Shown: one piece after another, positions 34,852-42,055 of the stretch
How the letters are laid out: the number at the start of each line of letters is the position of its first letter
How positions within the stretch are numbered: the stretch's first letter is position 1
DNA from: Ideonella livida
GTDB lineage: Bacteria > Pseudomonadota > Gammaproteobacteria > Burkholderiales > Burkholderiaceae_C
Assembly (NCBI RefSeq): GCF_010499455.1
Contig: NZ_JAAGOH010000013.1
Location: forward strand, 62,001-126,000
Direction: 5' to 3'
DNA length: 64,000 nt
Program-made: the position numbers and the translations under genes
The notes under the pieces: model-generated
The model's input: only the letters and a program-made list of their open reading frames with translations
Told to the model about the DNA's origin: nothing
Databases searched by the model: none

Positions 34852-36081
34852 ATGCCCACCGTGTTGAACCCCGCCCACGCCGCCCTGGCCCTGCCCGCCG
34901 GCACCCCGGCCACCGCCCGCACGCTGCTGTCCCTGCTGGCCCGCCTGCAGGTGGGCAGCCTGGACCTGCAGGCCCCCGACGGCACCCAGCTGCACTTCGC
35001 CGGCGCGCAGCCCGGCCCGCGGGCCGCCTTGCGCCTGAAGGACTGGGGCGTCTGCGTGGACGTGCTGCGCCACGGGGACGTGGGCTTTGGCGAGGCCTAC
35101 ATGGCCGGCCGCTGGAGCAGCCCGGACCTGGCGGCCCTGCTGCGCGTGGCCCTGGCCAACCGCACCGTGCTGGAGCGCGCCGTCTACGGCAGCCCCTGGG
35201 CCGGCCTGCTGCACCGCCTGCGCCACTGGCTCAACCGCAACAGCAAACGCGGCAGCCGGCGCAACATCCAGGCCCACTATGACCTGGGCAACCCCTTCTA
35301 CCGCCTGTGGCTGGACCCGTCGATGAACTACTCCAGCGCCTGGTTCCAGGGGGACCTGGGCCAGCCGCTGCAGCAGGCCCAGGAGGCCAAGATGCGCCGG
35401 GCGCTGGACGAATGCCGGCTGCAGCCCGGCCAGCGGGTGCTGGAGATCGGCTGCGGCTGGGGCGCCGTGGCCGAGTGCGCCACCCGCGACCGCGGCCTGC
35501 ACCTCACCGGCCTCACCCTGTCCACCGAACAACTGGCCTTTGCCCAGGAGCGCCTGGCCCGCCAAGGCCTGGCCGCCCAGGCCGACCTGCGGCTGCAGGA
35601 CTACCGCGACATTCCCGAGCAGGGCTTTGACGGCCTGGTCTCCATCGAGATGTTCGAGGCCGTGGGCGAGGCCTACTGGCCCGGCTACTTCGCCACCCTG
35701 CAGCGCTGCCTCAAGCCCGGTGGCCGCGCCTGCATCCAGAGCATCACCCTGCGCGAGGACCTGTTCGACCGCTACCGCCGCAGCACCGACTTCATCCAGC
35801 AGTACGTCTTTCCCGGCGGCATGCTGCCCACGCCGACGGCCTTCGAGGCCGCCGCGCGGCGCGCCGGCTTGCGGCTGGAGCGCAGCCTGGCCTTCGGCCC
35901 CGACTACGCCGAGACCCTGCGCCGCTGGCGCCACGCCTTCCTCACCCAGGAGGCGCAGGTGCGCCAGCAGGGCTACGACGAGCGCTTCCTGCGGCTGTGG
36001 GAGTTCTACCTGGCCTACTGCGAGGCCGCGTTTGACGAAGGCAGCTGCAACGTCATGCAGTTCACCCTGGTGCGCGACTGA
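34852..36081 (+). CDS. cfa: Cyclopropane-fatty-acyl-phospholipid synthase family methyltransferase
   Basis: A 409-residue SAM-dependent enzyme that adds a methylene or methyl group to unsaturated acyl chains of membrane lipids. The SAM-binding VLEIGCGWGAVAE is near residues 198-210, preceded by QAHYDLGNPFYRLWLDPSMNYSSAW in the acyl-binding part, and followed by GLVSIEMFEAVGEAYW and QQYVFPGGMLPT. Start at ATG 34852 gives the normal N-terminal domain. Whether it makes a true cyclopropane or a methylated precursor of branched or furan lipids cannot be told from the motifs; operon context favours the second possibility weakly. Confidence 0.9.
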   Translation: MPTVLNPAHAALALPAGTPATARTLLSLLARLQVGSLDLQAPDGTQLHFAGAQPGPRAALRLKDWGVCVDVLRHGDVGFGEAYMAGRWSSPDLAALLRVALANRTVLERAVYGSPWAGLLHRLRHWLNRNSKRGSRRNIQAHYDLGNPFYRLWLDPSMNYSSAWFQGDLGQPLQQAQEAKMRRALDECRLQPGQRVLEIGCGWGAVAECATRDRGLHLTGLTLSTEQLAFAQERLARQGLAAQADLRLQDYRDIPEQGFDGLVSIEMFEAVGEAYWPGYFATLQRCLKPGGRACIQSITLREDLFDRYRRSTDFIQQYVFPGGMLPTPTAFEAAARRAGLRLERSLAFGPDYAETLRRWRHAFLTQEAQVRQQGYDERFLRLWEFYLAYCEAAFDEGSCNVMQFTLVRD

Positions 36082-36096
36082 GCCGGATCCCCTCCC

Positions 36097-36744
36097 ATGA
36101 CCCGCGCCACCCCTGCCGCCGCCCGTGCGCTCCCGGTGCTCCAGGCCGACCGCCGGCGCCTGCTCGCCCTGCTGGGCGGCGCCCCCCTGGCCGGCCTGGG
36201 CGCACTGGGGCCGGTCCGCAGCGCACGCGCCCAGCCCGTCAGCGCCTCCGGGACCGCCGAGGCCGGCGCCCCCTGGCCCGAACTGGCCGGCGCCTGGCCC
36301 CAGTCGGCGCGGCGGCTGTCCCAGGCCCGCTTTCGCTGGCTGGGCCTGGCGATCTATGACATTGAACTCTGGGCCCCCCAGCCCGTGGCCGCCGAGGCCG
36401 CGCTGCGTCAGCCCCTGGCGCTGGCCCTGCGCTACCAACGTGCGCTCTCCGGCGTGCGCATCGCCGAGCGCTCGCTCGACGAGATGGCCCGCGGCGGCCC
36501 CATGCCCCCCGAACTCACGGCACGCTGGCGCCAGGCCCTGGTGCGTGCCCTGCCCGACGTGGCCGAGGGCGACCGCCTGACCGGCCTGCACCTGCCGGGC
36601 CAGGGCGCGCGCTTCTGGCACAACGGCCGCCCCACGGCCGACTGGCCTGACGCCGAGGGCGCCGCCCGCTTCTTCGGCATCTGGCTGGCCCCGCACACCA
36701 GCGCGCCCGAGCTGCGGCGCCAGCTGCTGGGAGCCGGGGCGTGA
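36097..36744 (+). CDS. Chalcone-isomerase-like exported protein
   Basis: A 215-residue protein with an RRRLLALLGG-type N-terminal signal (possibly Tat; cleavage likely near ARA at residue 45) and a chalcone-isomerase-like fold: FRWLGLAIYDIELWAP, LALRYQRALSGVRIAERSLDEM and GDRLTGLHLPGQGARFWHNG. Bacterial members of this fold mostly lack isomerase activity and may bind fatty acids. It sits 15 nt after cfa, and its stop overlaps the MFS start by GTGA. Function in this operon is unknown. Confidence 0.8.
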   Translation: MTRATPAAARALPVLQADRRRLLALLGGAPLAGLGALGPVRSARAQPVSASGTAEAGAPWPELAGAWPQSARRLSQARFRWLGLAIYDIELWAPQPVAAEAALRQPLALALRYQRALSGVRIAERSLDEMARGGPMPPELTARWRQALVRALPDVAEGDRLTGLHLPGQGARFWHNGRPTADWPDAEGAARFFGIWLAPHTSAPELRRQLLGAGA

Positions 36745-38117
36745 ACCTGCCGCCGCCCCCCACGGCCCACTGGCGCGCTGGCCTGGCCTATGGCGCCCTG
36801 GGCGCCCCCCTGGCCTTCGTCGCCCTGCCGCTGTACGTGCAGCTGCCCGAGCACCATGCCCGGGTGCACGGACTGTCCCTGGCCAGCCTGGGCGTGCTGC
36901 TGCTGCTGTTGCGCCTGGCCGATGCGGTGGTGGACCCCGCCCTGGGCCGCTGGCTGGGCCGGCGGCTGGACGCCGCCCTGCACCACCCCGCCGGCCCCCG
37001 CGCGCTGCGCCCGCTGCAGGCACCGGTGGGCGCGGGCACCGCCCTGCTGCTGGGCGGGCTGGCCGCGCTGTTCCTGCCCCCCGCCGGCGCCTGGGGCGGC
37101 CCCTGGGCCACCGTGGTGGCCACCGCCCTGGCCCTGGCCGCCTGCACCGTCGGCTACAGCGGCCTGACCCTGCTGCACCAGGCCTGGGGCGCCCGCCTGC
37201 CCGGCGATGAGGCCACCCGCGCCCGCTGGGTGGCCTGGCGCGAGGGCCTGGCCCTGGCCGGCGTGCTGACCGCCAGCCTCTTGCCTGCCCTGGCCGGCTG
37301 GCCGGTCACCCTGGTCGTCCTGGCGTCGGGTCTGGCCCTGGCCTTGTGGGCGGCACGGGTGGGCGCCCCGCGGCCCCTGCCTTCCATGCCGTCACGCGTC
37401 CTGCCCGCCGGGGAGGCCGCGGCCCACGGCTGGCGCTGGAGCCTGCCCGCGGGCCGCGGCTTCCGGCGCCTGCTGGCCGCCTACGCCGTCAACGGCGTGG
37501 CCAGCGCCATCCCGGCCACGCTGTTCCTGTTCTTCGTCAACGACCGGCTGCAGGCCCCGGCCGCCGCCCCGGCGCTGCTGGGCGCCTACTTCCTGGCCGC
37601 CGCCGTCTCCCTGCCGCTGTGGGTGCGGGCGGTGGCGCGCTGGGGTCTGGTGCCGGTCTGGCGCGCGGGCATGGGCCTGGCGGTGGCCGCCTTCCTGGGC
37701 ACCCTGGGCCTGGGCCAGGGCGATGTGGCGGCCTTTGCCGCCGTCTGCTTGGCCACCGGCGCCGCCCTGGGGGCGGACCTGGCCGCGCCGCCGGCCCTGC
37801 TGGCCGGTTGGGTGCAGGCCCCGCCGGGGCCGGGCCGGTCGGCGCTGGACGCCGGCACCGCCCTGGGCTGGTGGGCCCTGGTCACGAAACTCAACCTGGC
37901 CCTGGCCGCCGGGCTGGCGCTGCCCCTGCTGGAGGCCGGCGGCTACCAGCCAGGTCAGCCCGACACCCAGCCCTGGAGCCCTCTGCTGCTGGCCTATGCC
38001 GGTCTGCCCTGCGCCCTCAAGGCCGCCTTGGCCCTGGCCCTGCCGCACTGGCTGGGCCCCGAGCCCCGCCCGCCCGCCGTCCCCACCCTCCCACCTCCCC
38101 CGCCGGTGACCCCATGA
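36741..38117 (+). CDS. MFS transporter
   Basis: A 458-residue membrane protein with about twelve helices, of the MFS_2/GPH-like type seen in these operons. LRLADAVVDPALGRWLGRR in the loop after helix 2 is the family's equivalent of the MFS signature, and FFVNDRLQAPAAAPALLGAYFL begins the second half. It starts with GTG overlapping the previous stop and ends overlapping the next ATG (ATGA), so translation is coupled on both sides. The substrate is unknown. Confidence 0.83.
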   Translation: MNLPPPPTAHWRAGLAYGALGAPLAFVALPLYVQLPEHHARVHGLSLASLGVLLLLLRLADAVVDPALGRWLGRRLDAALHHPAGPRALRPLQAPVGAGTALLLGGLAALFLPPAGAWGGPWATVVATALALAACTVGYSGLTLLHQAWGARLPGDEATRARWVAWREGLALAGVLTASLLPALAGWPVTLVVLASGLALALWAARVGAPRPLPSMPSRVLPAGEAAAHGWRWSLPAGRGFRRLLAAYAVNGVASAIPATLFLFFVNDRLQAPAAAPALLGAYFLAAAVSLPLWVRAVARWGLVPVWRAGMGLAVAAFLGTLGLGQGDVAAFAAVCLATGAALGADLAAPPALLAGWVQAPPGPGRSALDAGTALGWWALVTKLNLALAAGLALPLLEAGGYQPGQPDTQPWSPLLLAYAGLPCALKAALALALPHWLGPEPRPPAVPTLPPPPPVTP

Positions 38118-38740
38118 CCCCACGCCGCCCCCGCCTCACAGGGCCCTCACGGCCCGCGCCCGAGTCCTCCGCGCCCGGCCTGGTCGGCCGCCCCTTGTAC
38201 GGTCGCCGCACCCAATTGCTGCGCCTGGGGGCGGCGCTGGCCCTGGCCGCCGGCCTGGCTGGCTGCGCCGGCCCCACCCCGGCCGACTACGCCGGCCAAA
38301 CGCCCGCGTTGGACCTGCGCGAGTACTTCAACGGCCCGCTGGTGGCCCACGGCGTGTTCACCGACCGCAGCGGCCGCGTGGTGCGCCGCTTCCGGGTCGA
38401 CATGGTGGGCCGCTGGCAGGGCGACCAGGGCGTGCTGGAGGAGGACTTCCTCTACAGCGACGGCGAACGCCAGCGCCGCGTCTGGCGCCTGGTGCGCGGC
38501 CCGGACGGCCGCTACACCGGCACGGCCGACGACGTGGTGGGCACCGCCCAGGGCCAGGCCGCCGGCAACGCCCTGAACTGGCGCTACACCCTGGCCCTGC
38601 CGGTCGACGGCCGGGTCTGGGAGGTGCAGTTCGACGACTGGATGTACCTGATGGACCGCCAGGTGATGCTCAACAAGGCGGTGATGAGCAAGTTCGGGCT
38701 GCGCCTGGGGGAGGTCACGCTGGCCTTCCACAAGCCCTGA
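38114..38740 (+). CDS. DUF3833 family lipoprotein
   Basis: A 208-residue protein with a signal peptide ending in a lipobox (LAAGLAGC, Cys near residue 55). The mature part has LDLREYFNGPLVAHGVFTDR, DMVGRWQGDQGVLEEDF and WMYLMDRQVMLNKAVMSKFG, typical of DUF3833. The long basic N-terminus before the hydrophobic stretch is unusual, but no later start keeps the signal intact except internal GTGs. Coupled to the MFS gene. Family function is unknown; it is a constant member of CFA/FAD/DUF1365 operons. Confidence 0.83.
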   Translation: MTPRRPRLTGPSRPAPESSAPGLVGRPLYGRRTQLLRLGAALALAAGLAGCAGPTPADYAGQTPALDLREYFNGPLVAHGVFTDRSGRVVRRFRVDMVGRWQGDQGVLEEDFLYSDGERQRRVWRLVRGPDGRYTGTADDVVGTAQGQAAGNALNWRYTLALPVDGRVWEVQFDDWMYLMDRQVMLNKAVMSKFGLRLGEVTLAFHKP

Positions 38741-38775
38741 CCCGCCACCCAAGCCCCGCAACCTGGGAGCATCCC

Positions 38776-39561
38776 ATGCCCATGAACCCTCCGATCCGGG
38801 ACTGGCGCGGCCGCGTGGTCTGGCTGGTGGGCGCCTCCACCGGCATCGGCCGCGCCCTGGCCGAGGCCCTGCATGCGCGCGGTGCCTGGGTGGTGGTCTC
38901 GGCCCGCCCCTCGCCCGCACTGGACGCCGTGGCCCGGCGCCTGCCGCAGGCCTGGGCGCTGCCGCTGGACGCCACCTCGCTGGCCGATTGCCGCCAGGCC
39001 GCCGCCCGGGTGCTGGACCGTCTGGGGCGCCTGGACCTGGTGCTGTACTGCGCCGGCACCTACCAGCCGCTGCGCGCCACCGCCTGGGACCTGGGGGTGA
39101 TGCTGCGCCACCAGACGGTCAACCAGACCGGCGCCCTGCACCTGATCGATGCGGTGCTGCCGGCGCTGCGGCGCCAGGCCCAAGCCGGCCAGCCCGCCCA
39201 CCTGGGCCTGGTGGCCAGCGTGGCCGGCTACCGGGCCCTGCCGCAGGCCCTGGCCTATGGCCCCACCAAGGCAGCGCTGATCCACCTGGCCCAGGGCCTG
39301 CACCTGGACTTGGCGCCGTTGGGCCTGGGCGTCTCGCTCATCAACCCGGGCTTTGTGGCCACGCCGCTGACGGCACAGAACGGTTTCCACATGCCGGCGC
39401 TGCTGACCCCGGAGCAGGCGGCCCAGGCCATCCTGGCGGGCTGGGCGCGCGGGGACTTCGAGATCCAATTCCCGCGACGCTTCACCCTGGGGCTCAAGGC
39501 CCTGTCGTTGTTGCCGACGCCCTGGTACGAGCGCCTGGTGCGCGGTGCCACCGGGCTGTGA
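38776..39561 (+). CDS. Short-chain dehydrogenase/reductase
   Basis: A 261-residue classical SDR. The cofactor motif VGASTGIGRALAEAL is at residues 18-32, the NAG-like motif reads YCAGTY, and the active site has Ser in LVASVAGY and YGPTK with the Tyr and Lys. LINPGFVATPLT closes the cofactor site. The Asn catalytic residue may be in RHQTVNQTG. The likely substrate is a lipid or its oxidation product, judged only from the operon. An internal gap of 35 nt separates it from DUF3833. Confidence 0.87.
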   Translation: MPMNPPIRDWRGRVVWLVGASTGIGRALAEALHARGAWVVVSARPSPALDAVARRLPQAWALPLDATSLADCRQAAARVLDRLGRLDLVLYCAGTYQPLRATAWDLGVMLRHQTVNQTGALHLIDAVLPALRRQAQAGQPAHLGLVASVAGYRALPQALAYGPTKAALIHLAQGLHLDLAPLGLGVSLINPGFVATPLTAQNGFHMPALLTPEQAAQAILAGWARGDFEIQFPRRFTLGLKALSLLPTPWYERLVRGATGL

Positions 39562-39593
39562 GGCCCACTTCCCCCGCCCCCGACGGACTCCCC

Positions 39594-40046
39594 ATGGCCG
39601 ACGAGAAAGACCCCCTGGCCCGGCTGGCCGCGTTCTATACCGGCCTGACCCCCGCCGACCTGGACCGGCTGGAGACGGTCTACACGCCCGAGGCGCGCTT
39701 CAAGGACCCGTTCAACGAGGTACAGGGCGTGGCGGCCATCCGCCGCATCTTTGCCCACATGTTCGAGGGGCTGGAGTCGCCGCGCTTTGAGGTGCACCAG
39801 CGCATTCCGGCGCAGGTGGCGCTGCCGCTGCCGCCCCAGGGGCTGGACACCTGCCTGCTGTGGCACTTCCACTTCCGCCTGCGCGGGCGGGCGTTCACCC
39901 TCCGCGGTGCCAGCCATGTGCACCTGGCCGCCGACGGCCGGGCCGACCTGCACCGCGACTACTGGGACGCCGCCGAGGAGCTGTACGCCAAGCTGCCGCT
40001 GCTGGGCGGCCTGATGCGCTGGCTGCAGCGCCGCCTGGCGAGCTGA
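39594..40046 (+). CDS. SnoaL-like/NTF2-fold protein
   Basis: A 150-residue small alpha+beta protein of the NTF2/SnoaL type: LARLAAFYTGLTPADLDRLE, YTPEARFKDPFNEVQG, IRRIFAHMF and SHVHLAADGRADLHRDYWDAAEELY. Members bind or isomerise hydrophobic ligands; many in these operons are annotated nuclear transport factor 2-like. Last gene of the eight-gene unit, convergent with the HAD/corA pair with only 16 nt between stops. Confidence 0.83.
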   Translation: MADEKDPLARLAAFYTGLTPADLDRLETVYTPEARFKDPFNEVQGVAAIRRIFAHMFEGLESPRFEVHQRIPAQVALPLPPQGLDTCLLWHFHFRLRGRAFTLRGASHVHLAADGRADLHRDYWDAAEELYAKLPLLGGLMRWLQRRLAS

Positions 40047-40062
40047 GGCCTGTCGGCCGGGC

Positions 40063-40785
40063 TCAGGCGGCGCGCACGGCGTCCAGCGCCTGCACCAGGG
40101 CCTCCAGCGTGCCCATTTCCAGGTCCGCGGGCGCGGCATCTGACGGCCGGTCCGGGTGGCCGGGACGGCGCACCCAGGCGGTGAACAGGCCGGCGGCGCG
40201 GGCACCTTCCACATCCAGGCGCCAGTCGTCGCCGATGTGCAGCACTTCCTGAGGCGCGCAGCCCAGGCGGGTGCAGGCGGCGGCAAAGAAGCGCGGATCG
40301 GGCTTGCCCACGCCAAAGTCCCGGGCGCCCAGGCTGCCCACGAAGTGCGCCCCCAGGCCGATGCGGACCAGATCGGCGTTGCCGTTGGTCAGCGCCAGGA
40401 TGGGGAATCGCGCCGACAGCGCGGCCAGCGCGGCGGGCACATCGGGGTACAGGTCCACGCGCTGGCGGTGGTCCATGAACAGCGCGAAGGCCGGCGCGGC
40501 CAGGGCCGGGTCGTCCCCGGCCCGGGCCAGCGCCCGGCGGATACTCTCCAGCCGCAGCCACGACAGGTCGTGCGCGTGCTCAGGGTGATCGCGCCCCACC
40601 TGCTCACGCACGGCGCGCAACGCCGGCGGGCCGTCAAAGGCGGCGGCGGTGGCCGGCGCATGGGTGCGCAGCCAGTCGTGCAGCACGACCTCGGCCCGGT
40701 CGATGGCCGGCCAGACCGGCCACAGGGTGTCGTCCAGGTCCAGGGTGAGGGCGCGCACCGCGCGCAGTCCGGCCAGGGCGCTCAT
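40063..40785 (-). CDS. HAD-superfamily hydrolase
   Basis: A 240-residue phosphatase-like protein. HAD motif I is TLDLDDTLWP (nucleophile Asp16, Asp18), motif II LALTNGN, motif III Lys in FGVGKPDPRFF and motif IV LHIGDDWRLDVEGA; all catalytic residues are there. The helical cap between residues 30 and 115 is of the C1 type. The substrate is unknown; the YigB/YfnB-like arrangement suggests a small phosphorylated metabolite. Start overlaps the corA stop by 4 nt. Confidence 0.85.
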   Translation of the reverse strand: MSALAGLRAVRALTLDLDDTLWPVWPAIDRAEVVLHDWLRTHAPATAAAFDGPPALRAVREQVGRDHPEHAHDLSWLRLESIRRALARAGDDPALAAPAFALFMDHRQRVDLYPDVPAALAALSARFPILALTNGNADLVRIGLGAHFVGSLGARDFGVGKPDPRFFAAACTRLGCAPQEVLHIGDDWRLDVEGARAAGLFTAWVRRPGHPDRPSDAAPADLEMGTLEALVQALDAVRAA

Positions 40786-41756
40786 TTCATCCAGCCCTTG
40801 CGACGGAAGTAATACAGCGGCGCTGCCACCGAGGCGGCCATCAGGCCCAGGGCGAAGGGGTAGCCCCAGGTCTGGCTGAGCTCGGGCATGTGCTGGAAGT
40901 TCATGCCGTAGACGCTGGCGATCAGCGTGGGCGGCAGCAGCGCCACCGACGCCACCGAGAAGATCTTGATGATCTTGTTCTGGTTGATGTTGATGAAGCC
41001 CACGGTGGCGTCCATCAGGAAGTTGATCTTGTCAAAGAGGAAGGCCGTGTGGCTGTCGAGCGAGTCGATGTCGCGCAGGATCTGCCGCGCCTCCTCAAAC
41101 TGGTCGGCACTCAGCATGCGACTGCGCATCATGAAGCTGACCGCGCGGCGCGTGTCCATCACGTTGCGGCGGATGCGGCCGTTCAGGTCTTCCTCCTTGG
41201 CGATGGCCGACAGGGCCTCGGCCGCGGCGGTGTCGTCCACGTCATGCTTGAGCACCCGGGCCGAGACCTTCTCCAGCGCGTCGTAGATGCCCTCCAGCGC
41301 GTCGGCGGAGTACTCGGCATCGGCGTCGTAGAGCTTGAGCAGCACGTCCTTGGCGTCCTCGATCAGCGCAGGGATGCGCCGGGCGCGCAGGCGCAGCAGG
41401 CGGAACACCGGCAGGTCCTCCCCGTGCACCGAGAACAGGACGTTGTTGAACAGGATGAAGGCCACGCGCACGTTGCGCGGGGTGACGTCGTCGTCGATCA
41501 GGAAGTCCGAGCGGATGTGCAGCTCGCCGTTGTCCTCCTCGTAGAACCGGGCGGATTCCTCCAGGTCCTCGTCGACGATGTCGTTGGGGATCAGCAGGCC
41601 AAAGCGCGAGGCGATCCAGCCGATCTCTTCGGGGCTGGGGGACTCCAGGTCCACCCATACCGGCTGCAGGCCGGCCAGTTCGGCGGGTTGATCGATCTCG
41701 TGCTGGATCAGCCGGCCGCTGAGGCGGCCCTTGTCGAGGGTGAAGACGTTGAGCAT
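40782..41756 (-). CDS. corA: CorA-family magnesium/cobalt transporter
   Basis: A 324-residue divalent-cation channel. A long cytoplasmic acidic domain (WVDLESPSPEEIGWIASRFGL, DEDLEESARFYEEDNGELHIRSDFL in part) and stalk helix lead to two C-terminal membrane helices with the signature YGMN between them, then a basic RRKGWMK end. ATG at 41756 gives MLNVFTLDKG, the usual start. It has a leader of about 300 nt and is coupled to the HAD gene. Mg2+ is the default substrate; Co2+ and Ni2+ are possible. Confidence 0.93.
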   Translation of the reverse strand: MLNVFTLDKGRLSGRLIQHEIDQPAELAGLQPVWVDLESPSPEEIGWIASRFGLLIPNDIVDEDLEESARFYEEDNGELHIRSDFLIDDDVTPRNVRVAFILFNNVLFSVHGEDLPVFRLLRLRARRIPALIEDAKDVLLKLYDADAEYSADALEGIYDALEKVSARVLKHDVDDTAAAEALSAIAKEEDLNGRIRRNVMDTRRAVSFMMRSRMLSADQFEEARQILRDIDSLDSHTAFLFDKINFLMDATVGFININQNKIIKIFSVASVALLPPTLIASVYGMNFQHMPELSQTWGYPFALGLMAASVAAPLYYFRRKGWMK

Positions 41757-42055
41757 GACGCGCGGGGCAACGGGGCGCGCAGCACCAAGCAAAGTGCTGG
41801 CGCCGCAAACGGGGCGGGCGAAAAGGGCGGGAGGGCGTGACCGTCCCGCTCCACACCGTACCCCGCCGCCGCGGCCTGGGACCGGGGGCGTCTGGGGCGA
41901 CCGCTGTCCGGCCGGGGCCGGGGTCGCCTGGAGGCTTGGTTGGGGTCGGGACGGTCACCGACTAGGCGACGTGTCCAAGGCTTGACTCACAAGCAGTTCC
42001 AACCCGCGGATTATCGCCCAGGCTCCGCCCTGGCGGCGGGCCTTTGGCCGCCGGC
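41757..42055 (-). promoter_or_regulatory. corA leader with long inverted repeat and Pro-rich mini-frame
   Basis: This 299-nt region upstream of corA holds a perfect 12-bp inverted repeat: GTGACCGTCCCG (41837-41848) and CGGGACGGTCAC (41947-41958), 98 nt apart. A smaller stem CAGCAC/GTGCTG lies nearer corA. On the minus strand a frame opening with GTG at 41958 begins MTVPTPTKPPGDPGPG, rich in proline; its start lies inside one repeat arm, and an in-frame TAG stands two codons upstream. No Shine-Dalgarno was seen. A regulatory leader is possible; nothing proves it. Confidence 0.4.

Noticed and set aside
36097-36744. True chalcone isomerase
   Set aside because: Bacterial members with signal peptides in this operon type are fold relatives; no flavonoid pathway is present, so only the fold is claimed.
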